DNA of 64,000 nucleotides from NCBI GenBank assembly GCA_951804985.1, contig OX638136.1, forward strand, positions 9,303,852 through 9,367,851, given 5' to 3'. The DNA comes from Dryomyza anilis. Taxonomy: Eukaryota; Arthropoda; Insecta; Diptera; Dryomyzidae. Both the position numbers and the translations under genes were made by a program. The notes below the pieces were generated by a model that made no database searches, had not been told where the DNA came from, and saw nothing but the letters and a program-made list of their open reading frames with translations. Below are positions 42,676 to 55,105 of the stretch, piece by piece. The first letter of the stretch is position 1. Each line of letters starts with the position of its first letter.

Positions 42676-43780
42676 ATGGTTAAATTCGAATAACTTAAAT
42701 CGACCAGCTAAAGAAGGAGCTGGCGATTCATAATCTTCCAACTGTAGGTACGAAAGTAGAGCTACAAAAGCGTCTAATGAAAGAATTAGAGAACCAAGGC
42801 ATTGACCTCGCAGAGCACGAGTTTGAAGTGGAAGCTGCAACAGCGTCATCGAAAAGTGTGGACACGGAGCAAAAAGTACAGTCCCAAAGTTTTGATATGA
42901 GCCAGTTGCTCGGAGCAATACAGCAACAGCTTCTAGAAAATTCAAAACAGCTCCAAGAAAAATCGAACAGAATGGAACAGAAACTTCAAGAAAATTCAAA
43001 TCAACTAAAAGCAGAACATCTAGAGAATTCAAAACAGCTCCAAGAAAATTCGACCAGAATGGAACAAAAACTTCAAGAAAATTAAAATCAACTAAAAACA
43101 GAACTTCTAGAAAATTCAAAACAATTTCAAGAAAATTCCAATCAGCTCAAAGCAGAGCTTCTAGAGAATTCCAACAAACATCAAATAATAATGGAGGAAA
43201 AGATGCAGGAACATTCGAAGCAAGTGATCACATGAAGCAGATCTACAGAATGGAACTAAAGGGCCGAATGCAAAGAAATGGTGAAACATTGCAGGCGTAT
43301 GCAGCGGACGTCGAAAGGCTTGCGAATTTGTCGTATTCAGATTCAGCAAGTGATTTCATAGAAAAGTGCAAAATCGAAGTGTTTGTTGATGGCATACGCG
43401 ATCAGCAGACAAAACGTGCAACAGTGATTGCGCCCAAGGTAACATTTACGGAAACGGTTACCATCGCTCTAACACAGGAGACAGCAAATGCGTTGTGCCG
43501 ATCGGCTCCAAAGGCGCGTAGAATTGATGTGGAGTACGATTGTTTATTTCAAGTAGTGTGCCAAGCAGTTAAAGCAGGCGTTAAAACCGAACACACAGCT
43601 GCAAACCGAGACACCCAATTTAAAGGTAAATGCTTCAATTGTGATAGATATGGGTATATGGCACGTGACTGTCGTAAAAAACGCAAGCGCTCAATAAATC
43701 AATCTGCAGATGAACCCAGGCATGAAGAAAGACAGGATCATGTCCAAAATAGCGTAAATTTTAATCAAGATTTAAACTAA
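42676..43780 (+). pseudogene. Ty3/Gypsy Gag, unit 2 (defective)
   Basis: Same architecture and the same lesions as unit 1: stop after five codons, TAA in the coiled coil at 43083-43085, 400-bp capsid deletion with frameshift, and Tyr in place of His in the zinc knuckle (43631-43672). One difference is Cys for Tyr in EYDCLFQ, shared with unit 4 and not with units 1 and 3. The coiled coil has QENSNQ where units 1 and 3 have QGNSNQ. Confidence 0.85.
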
Positions 43781-43817
43781 AACGAGTCAGATCTGCGGAG
43801 CACGATCTGACTCCCAT

Positions 43818-44158
43818 AACCGATTGCCCCAGAATCTCCATTTCACAAATTGCTCGAAAGCCAAATAGCTTAACTGTCGAATAAGTCATTGATTGTACAG
43901 CAGGAATAAGATTGCAAACAGCTACAGGCGAAGAGGCCCCTATCAGAGGAAAGATTACCAAGGAAATCATTATTGGTACTACGACAGTTAAGCATGATTT
44001 TATAGTTGCGGAAATAGTAGACGAAATAATACTTGGCATGGACTTCATGATAAGGAACGGGTCACACTAGATCTAACAAGAAAAATTTTGAGTTATGCCA
44101 ACACAGAGATCCAACTAAACATTGATTGTGACCAGAGCCCGAAAATTAAACAAGTATC
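43818..44158 (+). pseudogene. Protease remnant, unit 2
   Basis: Same as 40190-40530, including the IILGMDF text and the junction to segment Y at AAGTATCTTCTACTGGG. Confidence 0.7.
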
Positions 44159-45732
44159 TTCTACTGGGAAAAACTCTACGGGTAAGAATTCTGTTGGCGA
44201 GAATTCTACCGGAAAGAATTTTATGGGGAAGGTATAAATAATGGCGCAAATTCATAGTCAGTTAAAGTCGACTCTAAAAACATTTAATCATATAGTTAAA
44301 TAAAAGTCAGCTTCTCCTTATTCATAAACATCAAAAAGTCTACTTTATGTTTAGTAGCCAGCTCTATATATAAAATGAGCAAAAGATTATATTTTAAATA
44401 TTTAAAGTCGACTTTAAATGTTGCATTGTCACACATCTTATCAATAATATTCAATATTTAAATTATGATACATACAATTTACAATTAATGTAAATTGAGT
44501 ATCATGCAAGAGAAAAATATGTTAAGAATTCCCCTGATTATCGATACTTACTTTAAAAAATTTTGAACATTTTTTGACACTGGAATTTTTTAATAATTTA
44601 TTTTTAGATGTCATCACAAATTTTCAAATTCGATAAAATGTAAAAGATTTTACTTGGAAATTTTGTATTTTGGCTGTGTTTAATAAAATTTTATATTAAA
44701 GTCTACTTTTGTTAGAGTTAGCTTCTATTGTGTTTATGAATAACATTTATTTAAAGTTAACTTTAAATTTAGAGTAGACTTTAGAAAAAGTCGACTTTAA
44801 CTGCTATACATAAGCTTACTATTAATGTGCGCCATTAATTATTAATAAAATAACTCCATATCCTTGCATTCACAAAATCTTAGCACGAGTCGTGCACGGA
44901 TCCAGATAGTATTAAATAAAAACTAGTCTATGAGGACTACTATTTTCGAACATTTTCACTTTAATTGTTTATGTTTAAAGTACTTAAAAATTCTTAAATT
45001 GCATACATATAACATGCTTGTTTACGGAAAAAACCATGAGAAGAATGTAAGATTTTTTCAATATAAAAATATTTGAATTCCAGTTAGGTGGAAAAAATAT
45101 TCAATATATTTGAATACCCATTACTTCGATGATTGACATATACATAACCAAAATTTTATTTATATTTTAAAATGTAATAGGGCCAAAAAGTTACATTGTG
45201 CTGCTAGAGTTTACTACAAAACATTTCAGTCGAAAAAATAAAAAAAATTAAGTAATACTGAACATTTGGTGGGTGTTTTCAATTTCAAGGTGGATACTCG
45301 ATCTTAAGATTTATGCAAAATTTGTGAAATTTTAGAAAGATATTAAAAGATTCAATCTTTAATTTTTAAGCCTATTTCGATCTAAAAAAACTTTAGTTAG
45401 ATGGTAAAAAAAACAAAATAATGGATTTAAAATGGTTTTTTTATTAAACTTCATCTGCAATGTGCAAATACAGGACATTATTTTTTTTACTCAAATTTTT
45501 TGTGATAAACTCTAGCAGCACATTCTAACTTTTAGTCTTGTTATTGATAACTAGTTTAATAAATTAACGCAGTTCAAACGTCAGAAAAATTTAATTGACA
45601 ACAAATATAGTAAATCTATATTTTAAAGTATTGGTACATTACACTGCCCGACAAAATTCAAATTTTGACATGGTGCAGTAAAAGTTACAGCAAATATTAT
45701 ACCTATATATATATATCTATATAAATATATAT

Positions 45733-46250
45733 TGTTACGAAAAGAGGTAATTTGCTCCACTGTGCAAGCAATCAACAATAATAAATGAGACGCAAGACAA
45801 TTCAGCGCACTAAGCAATGTGTTAGAAAGAGACGGAAGATCATTCAGCGCACTATGCAATCTGCGAGAAAGAGATGGAAGATCAGCACATTAAAACACAT
45901 GAGTGCGAATGAGATGCCAATAATATGCGTCATTCACGAAACGAGTAGAAGGTTCTCGAAACAAGTCGAAGCTTGTCGAAACGAGTCGAACTGATGCCTG
46001 CAGTATATAAGGCCGCGCATCTGAGGCACTGTAGTTCAGTTGTGATTTGTTAGTGAACTAGTGCGTCTCGTGAGTGAACATTGTAAAGATAAATTGTAGT
46101 AATTTATCAGATTATTCTTTAAGTTGTTATTTAAATTAATAAAGTTAATTAATACTAGTTGAAATAATACTAGTTAAAACCAAATATTAGCGCGTTTTTA
46201 TTTTGTACACAATCCAGCGATACGAACTCGTAGACTGAATTTTCGTAACA
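45733..46250 (+). repeat. LTR, unit 3 (518 bp)
   Basis: TGTTACG...CGTAACA with promoter and AATAAA intact. It carries CGAAACGAGTCGAAC where units 1, 2 and 4 have CGAAACGTGTCGAAC, at the downstream edge of the GAA cluster. Confidence 0.92.
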
Positions 46251-46280
46251 TTGGTGTCAGAAGTGGGATTGTGATACAAA

Positions 46281-47385
46281 ATGGTTAAATTCGAATAACT
46301 TAAATCGACCAGCTAAAGAAGGAGCTGGCGATTCATAATCTTCCAACTGTAGGTACGAAAGTAGAGCTACAAAAGCGTCTAATGAAAGAATTAGAGAACC
46401 AAGGCATTGACCTCGCAGAGCACGAGTTTGAAGTGGAAGCTGCAACAGCGTCATCGAAAAGTGTGGACACGGAGCAAAAAGTACAGTCCCAAAGTTTTGA
46501 TATGAGCCAGTTGCTCGGAGCAATACAGCAACAGCTTCTAGAAAATTCAAAACAGCTCCAAGAAAAATCGAACAGAATGGAACAGAAACTTCAAGAAAAT
46601 TCAAATCAACTAAAAGCAGAACATCTAGAGAATTCAAAACAGCTCCAAGAAAATTCGACCAGAATGGAACAAAAACTTCAAGAAAATTAAAATCAACTAA
46701 AAACAGAACTTCTAGAAAATTCAAAACAATTTCAAGGAAATTCCAATCAGCTCAAAGCAGAGCTTCTAGAGAATTCCAACAAACATCAAATAATAATGGA
46801 GGAAAAGATGCAGGAACATTCGAAGCAAGTGATCACATGAAGCAGATCTACAGAATGGAACTAAAGGGCCGAATGCAAAGAAATGGTGAAACATTGCAGG
46901 CGTATGCAGCGGACGTCGAAAGGCTTGCGAATTTGTCGTATTCAGATTCAGCAAGTGATTTCATAGAAAAGTGCAAAATCGAAGTGTTTGTTGATGGCAT
47001 ACGCGATCAGCAGACAAAACGTGCAACAGTGATTGCGCCCAAGGTAACATTTACGGAAACGGTTACCATCGCTCTAACACAGGAGACAGCAAATGCGTTG
47101 TGCCGATCGGCTCCAAAGGCGCGTAGAATTGATGTGGAGTACGATTATTTATTTCAAGTAGTGTGCCAAGCAGTTAAAGCAGGCGTTAAAACCGAACACA
47201 CAGCTGCAAACCGAGACACCCAATTTAAAGGTAAATGCTTCAATTGTGATAGATATGGGTATATGGCACGTGACTGTCGTAAAAAACGCAAGCGCTCAAT
47301 AAATCAATCTGCAGATGAACCCAGGCATGAAGAAAGACAGGATCATGTCCAAAATAGCGTAAATTTTAATCAAGATTTAAACTAA
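46281..47385 (+). pseudogene. Ty3/Gypsy Gag, unit 3 (defective)
   Basis: Same as unit 1 at nearly every base, including both stops (TAA in the coiled coil at 46688-46690), the 400-bp deletion, and the altered zinc knuckle (47236-47277). It shares QGNSNQ and EYDYLFQ with unit 1, so units 1 and 3 are closer to each other than to unit 2. Confidence 0.85.
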
Positions 47386-47422
47386 AACGAGTCAGATCTG
47401 CGGAGCACGATCTGACTCCCAT

Positions 47423-47763
47423 AACCGATTGCCCCAGAATCTCCATTTCACAAATTGCTCGAAAGCCAAATAGCTTAACTGTCGAATAAGTCATTGATTG
47501 TACAGCAGGAATAAGATTGCAAACAGCTACAGGCGAAGAGGCCCCTATCAGAGGAAAGATTACCAAGGAAATCATTATTGGTACTACGACAGTTAAGCAT
47601 GATTTTATAGTTGCGGAAATAGTAGACGAAATAATACTTGGCATGGACTTCATGATAAGGAACGGGTCACACTAGATCTAACAAGAAAAATTTTGAGTTA
47701 TGCCAACACAGAGATCCAACTAAACATTGATTGTGACCAGAGCCCGAAAATTAAACAAGTATC
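47423..47763 (+). pseudogene. Protease remnant, unit 3
   Basis: Same as 40190-40530, with the same pol deletion junction. Confidence 0.7.
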
Positions 47764-49361
47764 TTCTACTGGGAAAAACTCTACGGGTAAGAATTCTGTT
47801 GGCGAGAATTCTACCGGAAAGAATTTTATGGGGAAGGTATAAATAATGGCGCAAATTCATAGTCAGTTAAAGTCGACTCTAAAAACATTTAATCATATAG
47901 TTAAATAAAAGTCAGCTTCTCCTTATTCATAAACATCAAAAAGTCTACTTTATGTTTAGTAGCCAGCTCTATATATAAAATGAGCAAAAGATTATATTTT
48001 AAATATTTAAAGTCGACTTTAAATGTTGCATTGTCACACATCTTATCAATAATATTCAATATTTAAATTATGATACATACAATTTACAATTAATGTAAAT
48101 TGAGTATCATGCAAGAGAAAAATATGTTAAGAATTCCCCTGATTATCGATATAATGCCTTCTTTTTCAAAAGGAAATTACTTTAAAAAATTTTGAACATT
48201 TTTTGACACTGGAATTTTTTAATAATTTATTTTTAGATGTCATCACAAATTTTCAAATTCGATAAAATGTAAAAGATTTTACTTGGAAATTTTGTATTTT
48301 GGCTGTGTTTAATAAAATTTTATATTAAAGTCTACTTTTGTTAGAGTTAGCTTCTATTGTGTTTATGAATAACATTTATTTAAAGTTAACTTTAAATTTA
48401 GAGTAGACTTTAGAAAAAGTCGACTTTAACTGCTATACATAAGCTTACTATTAATGTGCGCCATTAATTATTAATAAAATAACTCCATATCCTTGCATTC
48501 ACAAAATCTTAGCACGAGTCGTGCACGGATCCAGATAGTATTAAATAAAAACTAGTCTATGAGGACTACTATTTTCGAACATTTTCACTTTAATTTTTTA
48601 TGTTTAAAGTACTTAAAAATTCTTAAATTGCATACATATAACATGCTTGTTTACGGAAAAAACCATGAGAAGAATGTAAGATTTTTTCAATATAAAAATA
48701 TTTGAATTCCAGTTAGGTGGAAAAAATATTCAATATATTTGAATACCCATTACTTCGATGATTGACATATACATAACCAAAATTTTATTTATATTTTAAA
48801 ATGTAATAGGGCCAAAAAGTTACATTGTGCTGCTAGAGTTTACTACAAAACATTTCAGTCGAAAAAATAAAAAAAATTAAGTAATACTGAACATTTGGTG
48901 GGTGTTTTCAATTTCAAGGTGGATACTCGATCTTAAGATTTATGCAAAATTTGTGAAATTTTAGAAAGATATTAAAAGATTCAATCTTTAATTTTTAAGC
49001 CTATTTCGATCTAAAAAAACTTTAGTTAGATGGTAAAAAAAACAAAATAATGGATTTAAAATGGTTTTTTTATTAAACTTCATCTGCAATGTGCAAATAC
49101 AGGACATTATTTTTTTTACTCAAATTTTTTGTGATAAACTCTAGCAGCACATTCTAACTTTTAGTCTTGTTATTGATAACTAGTTTAATAAATTAACGCA
49201 GTTCAAACGTCAGAAAAATTTAATTGACAACAAATATAGTAAATCTATATTTTAAAGTTTTGGTACATTACACTGCCCGACAAAATTCAAATTTTGACAT
49301 GGTGCAGTAAAAGTTACAGCAAATATTATACCTATATATATATATCTATATAAATATATAT

Positions 49362-49879
49362 TGTTACGAAAAGAGGTAATTTGCTCCACTGTGCAAGCAA
49401 TCAACAATAATAAATGAGACGCAAGACAATTCAGCGCACTAAGCAATGTGTTAGAAAGAGACGAAAGATCATTCAGCGCACTATGCAATCTGCGAGAAAG
49501 AGATGGAAGATCAGCAGATTAAAACACATGAGTGCGAATGAGATGCCAATAATATGCGTCATTCACGAAACGAGTAGAAGGTTCTCGAAACAAGTCGAAG
49601 CTTGTCGAAACGTGTCGAACTGATGCCTGCAGTATATAAGGCCGCGCATCTGAGGCACTGTAGTTCAGTTGTGATTTGTTAGTGAACTAGTGCGTCTCGT
49701 GAGTGAACATTGTAAAGATAAATTGTAGTAATTTATCAGATTATTCTTTAAGTTGTTATTTAAATTAATAAAGTTAATTAATACTAGTTGAAATAATACT
49801 AGTTAAAACCAAATATTAGCGCGTTTTTATTTTGTACACAATCCAGCGATACGAACTCGTAGACTGAATTTTCGTAACA
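49362..49879 (+). repeat. 5' LTR, unit 4 (518 bp)
   Basis: TGTTACG...CGTAACA, promoter motifs and AATAAA intact. It is the 5' LTR of the only unit that still has pol. A few private changes occur (for example GACGAAAGATC and AGCAGATTAAAAC), consistent with unit 4 having been separate from units 1-3 for a while. Confidence 0.92.
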
Positions 49880-49909
49880 TTGGTGTCAGAAGTGGGATTG
49901 TGATACAAA

Positions 49910-51414
49910 ATGGTTAAATTCGAATAACTTAAATCGACCAGCTAAAGAAGGAGCTGGCGATTCATAATCTTCCAACTGTAGGTACGAAAGTAGAGCTACA
50001 AAAGCGTCTAATGAAAGAATTAGAGAACCAAGGCATTGACCTCGCAGAGCACGAGTTTGAAGTGGAAGCTGCAACAGCGTCATCGAAAAGTGTGGACACG
50101 GAGCAAAAAGTACAGTCCCAAAGTTTTGATATGAGCCAGTTGCTCGGAGCAATACAGCAACAGCTTCTAGAAAATTCAAAACAGCTCCAAGAAAAATCGA
50201 ACAGAATGGAACAGAAACTTCAAGAAAATTCAAATCAACTAAAAGCAGAACATCTAGAGAATTCAAAACAGCTCCAAGAAAATTCGACCAGAATGGAACA
50301 AAAACTTCAAGAAAATTAAAATCAACTAAAAACAGAACTTCTAGAAAATTCAAAACAATTTCAAGAAAATTCCAATCAGCTCAAAGCAGAGCTTCTAGAG
50401 AATTCCAACAAACATCAAATAATAATGGAGGAAAAGATGCAGGAACATTCGAAGCAACTTCTGGAAGTTTCTAATACACTCCATGGCAAAGTAAACGAAC
50501 TTGAGGCACATGTAAATGACATGGAAGGAAATTTTGAAAAATTGGAAAATGGCATCGACAAAAAGTTCCAGAAAATTCAAGAAGATTTCGGTGCGTTACA
50601 GCTAAGTGGACCTACACAGCATGTTCTTAGTGGTTCGAAGCTGAAATCGCCGATTTACGATGGAACCACAGCGTTCAACATTTTCAAGCTCCAATTTGAG
50701 ACAACGGCTGTAAGTAATCGATGGAACAATGAAGATAGCGTAGCAGCGCTTATTGCGACCCTGAAAGGTGGAGCAGCCGAAGTATTGCAGACTGTTCCAG
50801 AAAGCGATAGAAATAGTTACACAGCGGTTATGGCTGCACTGCAACGGAAATATGGAAGTGATCACATGAAGCAGATCTACAGAATGGAACTAAAGAGCCG
50901 AATGCAAAGAAATGGTGAAACATTGCAGGCGTATGCAGCGGACGTCGAAAGGCTTGCGAATTTGTCGTATTCAGATTCAGCAAGTGATTTCATAGAAAAG
51001 TGCAAAATCGAAGTGTTTGTGGATGGCATACGCGATCAGCAGACAAAACGTGCAACAGTGATTGCGCCCAAGGTAACATTTACGGAAACGGTTACCATCG
51101 CTCTAACACAGGAGACAGCAAATGCGTTGTGCCGATCGGCTCCAAAGGCGCGTAGAATTGATGTGGAGAACGATTGTTTATTTCAAGTAGTGTGCCAAGC
51201 AGTTAAAGCAGGCGTTAAAACCGAACACACAGCTGCAAACCGAGACACCCAATTCAAAGGTAAATGCTTCAATTGTGATAGATATGGGTATATGGCACGT
51301 GACTGTCGTAAAAAACGCAAGCGCTCAATAAATCAATCTGCAGATGAACCCAGGCATGAAGAAAGACAGGATCATGTCCAAAATAGCGTAAATTTTAATC
51401 AAGATTTAAACTAA
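49910..51414 (+). pseudogene. Ty3/Gypsy Gag, unit 4 (least deleted)
   Basis: Here gag has the 400 bp that units 1-3 lost (50457-50856). From 50425 to 51414 it is open for 329 residues: end of the coiled coil (HSKQLLEVSNTLHGKVNELE), then capsid text GSKLKSPIYDGTTAFNIFKL, NRWNNEDSVAALIATLKGGA, YTAVMAALQRKYG and AYAADVERLA, a zinc knuckle CFNCDRYGYMARDC at 51265-51306 with Tyr for His, and a basic, polar tail. The N-terminal SAP-like motif (about 49936-50027) and first coiled coil carry the same frame break and TAA codons as the other units (second TAA at 50317-50319), so those lesions predate the array. Confidence 0.88.
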
Positions 51415-51429
51415 AACGATTTAAAAAAA

Positions 51430-51869
51430 ACCGATTGCCCCAGAATCTCCATTTCACAAATTGCTCGAAAGCCAAATAGCTTAACTGTCGAATAAGTCAT
51501 TGATTGTACAGCAGGAATAAGATTGCAAACAGCTACAGGCGAAGAGGCCCCTATCAGAGGAAATATTACCAAGGAAATCACTATTGGTACTACGACAGTT
51601 AAGCATGATTTTATAGTTGCGGAAATAGTAGACGAAATAATACTTGGCATGGACTTCATGATAAGGAACGGGTCACACTAGATCTAACAAGAAAAATTTT
51701 GAGTTATGCCAACACAGAGATCCAACTAAACATTGATTGTGACCAGAGCCCGAAAATTAAACAAGTATCGCTCACAAAAATAGAAAAATACCACATAATT
51801 CAGAAGCAATTGTTTGGGCGAAATGAAATGGAGATTGTGGGATAAGCAAGTTGTGGGTTATAAAAGCGA
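51430..51869 (+). pseudogene. Protease remnant and start of pol, unit 4
   Basis: Contains the same GEEAPIRG, VKHDFIVAEIVDEIILGMDF text as units 1-3 and continues past AAGTATCGCTCAC where those are cut. The catalytic DTGA/DSGA is not readable. Frames are broken between here and 51870. Confidence 0.65.
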
Positions 51870-52740
51870 ATGGATGGGCAAATGAGCAGAAGTAATATTG
51901 TTGTAGGAAGAACATTATTAGAAGCGACAAAGGACAAAGTTGTTCCAACAAGAGTTCTCAACGTGGAAAACTCGTCCAAATTTATTAAAAAGGGAACAGT
52001 GATATGCCAGTGTCAAGAGGCATCAGCGATTATAAATTGTGAGTCAAATCCATCAAGGGACTATGGCACATCGCAAATAAACAAACAATCTACCCACAGG
52101 TTTATAAATGAGTGGACGAAGGATTTGTCTGCGAAAGAAAAGAGTCAAGTGCAAAAGCTAATTGATAAATATCGATGTATATTTGCTGAAAAAGGCCAAA
52201 AGGATGGTAGAACTGCCATTGTAAAACATCGAATAGACACTGGTGATTCTAACCCAATTCGTCAAGCACCACTTGCGAAAAGAGATGAAGTATCACATTT
52301 GGAGCACGTATTAAAAGGTTTGCACTGGAAAACATGCCTAGTATACCTTGATGACATAATTGTTATGGGCAAGGATTTCAACGAACATCTAAGAAATCTA
52401 GAGGAAGTATTCCTTCGATTGAAAAGTGCGGGTCTACAACTCAGCCCAAAGAAATGCTCACTTTTCAAGAAAGAAATCAAGTATCTGGGTCATCGAGTTA
52501 CCACGGAAGGAGTGCATACCGATGAAGATAAAATAGTTGCAGTAAAGGAGTGAACCAGAACGCAACACGAAGTTTCTTGGGGCTATGAACATACTACAGG
52601 CGATTTGTTCCAGGTTTTGCCAATGTTGCTAGCAGTCTTCACGAGTTGACAAGAAAGAACCGCGCATTTCAATGGGGCAATGATCAAGAAAGGGCGTTTT
52701 TGAAATTAAAAGGTCTCCACGGGTCCTTTTGTACTTGCCT
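51870..52740 (+). pseudogene. Ty3/Gypsy reverse transcriptase with internal deletion, unit 4
   Basis: An open frame of 227 residues (51870-52553) begins in the protease-RT linker, with NIVVGRTLLEATK and KGTVICQCQEAS, then KHRIDTGDSNPIRQAPLAKR, where the fingers normally start. It then jumps to LEHVLKGLHWKTC and LVYLDDIIVMGKDF, with the catalytic YLDD at 52344-52355, followed by LKSAGLQLSPKKC and IKYLGHRVTTEGV. About 110 residues of fingers and palm, including the first catalytic Asp, are missing in frame. Downstream, in broken frames, FANVASSLHELTRKNRAFQW and GPFVLAFINETVS continue into the connection and RNase H. Confidence 0.85.
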
Positions 52741-52784
52741 TTATTAACGAAACCGTCAGTGACAATATTCCCTCGAAGTCCACA

Positions 52785-53482
52785 ATTCTTTCCTAACAAT
52801 TATTATTAAATAAAAACGCAAGGATATTTTAGACTTGCTTTATACTTTTAATTATTATTTTTAAGTATTTTTACAAGCTTGAGTTTAAACTGAAAACACG
52901 TCTGCACTCTAAGGCAGTTAAAATCATAATGCTTAAAAACTAAACTTAACCTCTACTCATCACCTCGGTATCGTGCGACTCACGAACCCCTTGCTTATAC
53001 TTATTTCTTAAAACACAACTCATAAATGCAAGCAAGCATATTCTTAAATCTACGTACTACTAAAAACCTCATGAACCCCACATCAGATATTTACTAATAT
53101 TGTGAAACCATTAACTGAGAAAATTCCAATGTGCTAAATTCTTAATTGGTTCCCATGCTGGCGTTAATCTTGACTTAAATTACAACCAATGCTTTTGTTG
53201 TTGCTTTTAAACAGACGGCACACTTGCTAGCGTGTGCCTCGGATCCAATTGCAACCAGTGCATTTTTCGTTGCTTTCAAGCGGACTTAATTTTATATCCT
53301 GAAAGTATGCACTCATAAACATTATGTACTTATTCCAGTTACGTCGTAGACGTTATGTTAAGTTAACATGCATCTGTTATTGTGCTTTTAGATTTGAACT
53401 TTATGTGCATACTGGTTATGTGCAGGCTCTCTTAAATACAACAAAAAAAAACGTTTCTGATTCACAACACTGTGTTCTCCAC
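52785..53482. mobile_element. ~700-bp unidentified insertion in the RNase H region
   Basis: RNase H coding text stops near 52785 and resumes near 53483. The bases CCACAATTCTT before and CCACCAATTCTT after the gap are alike, so AATTCTT may be a target duplication. The insert is AT-rich on the left, has two TTGCAACCAGTGC / ACAACCAATGC-like words at about 53175-53260, and has no convincing terminal repeats. It could be a solo LTR on the minus strand, since that strand has TTTTATTTAATAATAATTG near one end. Class unknown. Confidence 0.4.
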
Positions 53483-53725
53483 CAATTCTTGCGGAGTTCT
53501 CTCTCAAGTGATCAATGGACAAGAAAAAGTGATCGCATACTACAGTAAAACCTTGTTCAAACCCGAGCGAAATTACTGTGTCACCAGCTTCTTGCTGTAA
53601 TCGAAAGTGTGAAAAATTTCCATAAATACCTGTACGGGCAACAGTTTCACTTGATGCTCTGTTACGACGCCCATGTAAACTAGAATGCAGACATTGTTCA
53701 AGAGCGGAAGGTAAAGAAAACATAA
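53483..53725 (+). pseudogene. RNase H remnant, unit 4
   Basis: Text GVLSQVINGQEKVIAYYSKT then LFKPERNYCVT, then after a shift ELLAVIESVKNFHKYLYGQQ and FHLMLCYDAH, matches the middle of the Ty3/Gypsy RNase H domain (GAVLSQ..G.E..IAY.SK.L...E.NYC.T..ELLAV). Its first part lies before the 700-bp insertion. Frameshifts near 53575 and 53680 break it. Confidence 0.75.
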
Positions 53726-53869
53726 TTTACATTCGTTAGCTAAATGTTTTGCCCGATGAAAAATGGACTCCGGAACAAATTCAAATTGATCAAAACTGTG
53801 ATCCCGACCTCAAAAAAATCATGATGTTCAAGGAACAGCAAAGAAAATGATATTATATATATAAAGAAA

Positions 53870-54946
53870 TGGATTAATGGTGGTCATTTGGGCATTAATA
53901 AAACGGTCGAGAAGGTAAAGAAACGTTTTTATTGGATTGGGTGGCAAGAGTCATTCGCCGATTGGATTCGCAGTTGCCCGCAATGTGTACCAGCAAAAGG
54001 ACCAACAGTCGGAAGTCGCGGCAGGATGCATCAATACAACGTGGGAGCACCATGCGAGCGTATTGCCATGGATGTCGCCGGGCCGTTTCCAATCAGTGAT
54101 GCGGGGAATAAGTATGTGCTTGTCGTCATTGACTACTTCAGCAAGTGACCTGAAGTGTATCACATGCCGAATCAAGAAGCCACAACAGTTGCGGATGCAT
54201 TTGTTAACAACTGGATAAGCCGTTTTGGAGTACCGTTGGAATTGCATTCAGATCAAGGAAGAAATTTTGAGTCTGCTGTATTTAAAGAAGTATGCAAAGT
54301 CCTCAACATACACAAAACACGAACAACGCCTTTGTACCCGCAATCAGACGGTATGGTGGAGAGATTCAATCGGACTTTGGAAGAGCATCTCAGAAAAGTG
54401 GTTGATAAAAATCAAAAAGATTGGGATACACACATACCACTATTCCTCATGGCTTATCGAACGGCGGTTAATGATACCACAGCAGCTTCGCCATCTAAAA
54501 TTGTTTTTGGAACAGACTTAAGATTGCCTGCGGATTTAAAGTTTGGTGCAAGTCCTTCAGCTGGAATTCCTGTATACAATTATGTTTTCAGAAAAAGTGA
54601 AGAAATGAACGAAGTGCATCAGTTTGTAAGACAGCGTACACAATTTGCGAGTGATAAGATGAAGGCCAGATACAACTTGCGCACAAAATCAGAGGGATTT
54701 ACGGAAGGACAACTTGTTTTGCTCTATAACCCACAAAGGAAGAATGGCTTATCGCCTAAGCTACAAACACACTGGGAAGGACCATACAAGATAATTAAAA
54801 GAATTAACGATGTCGTGTATCGGATTCAGAATACTGCAGGCGTTAGAAGAAAAATGAAAGTGGTACATTTAGAAAAGTTGGCGCCATATAGAGAGAGAGA
54901 GAAGATTAACATCTGTTTGCTTCACTGTGCAAGCAATCAACAATAA
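53870..54946 (+). pseudogene. Ty3/Gypsy integrase, nearly intact, unit 4
   Basis: It begins with the zinc-binding domain (GHLGINKTVEKVKKRFYW, CPQC pair), then the DDE core: Asp in MDVAGPFP at about 54070, Asp in HSDQGRNFES at about 54250, and Glu in DGMVERFNRTL at about 54358. The C-terminal region follows, with LVLLYNPQRK and LQTHWEGPYKIIK (GPY/F motif) and VVHLEKLAPY. A single in-frame TGA at 54146-54148 sits where relatives have the Trp of FSKWPE, so one base change is the only obvious lesion in the core. The end overlaps the purine tract and the 3' LTR fragment. It would insert the element's DNA into the genome. Confidence 0.88.
54888..54905 (+). promoter_or_regulatory. Polypurine tract
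   Basis: AGAGAGAGAGAAGA lies immediately before the 3' LTR fragment, the expected place for the plus-strand primer. It also encodes the last residues of the integrase frame (YREREK). Confidence 0.6.
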
Positions 54947-55105
54947 TAAAAGAGACGCAAGATAATTCAGCGCACTAGCAATGTGTTAGAAAGATACGGA
55001 AGTTCATTCAGCGCACTATGCAATGTGCGAGAAAGAGATGGAAGATCAGCACATAAAAAGGGGTGCGAATGAGATGTCAATAACATGCGTCATTCACGAA
55101 ACGAG
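54906..55105 (+). repeat. 3' LTR, truncated and diverged, unit 4
   Basis: From GCTTCACTGTGCAAGCAATC to CATTCACGAAACGAGTGG this matches the first 215 bp of the LTRs with more changes than the other four show among themselves (for example AAAGATACGGAAGTTC and CACATAAAAAGGGG). The TGTTACG start is unreadable. It stops just before the heat-shock-like motif and TATA box and is fused to segment Y at GTGGTCAGCG. Confidence 0.85.

Noticed and set aside
51405..51440. Programmed frameshift site TTTAAAAAAAA at the gag-pol border of unit 4
   Set aside because: It lies after the gag stop codon, so ribosomes would not reach it in the gag frame, and the region differs in units 1-3.
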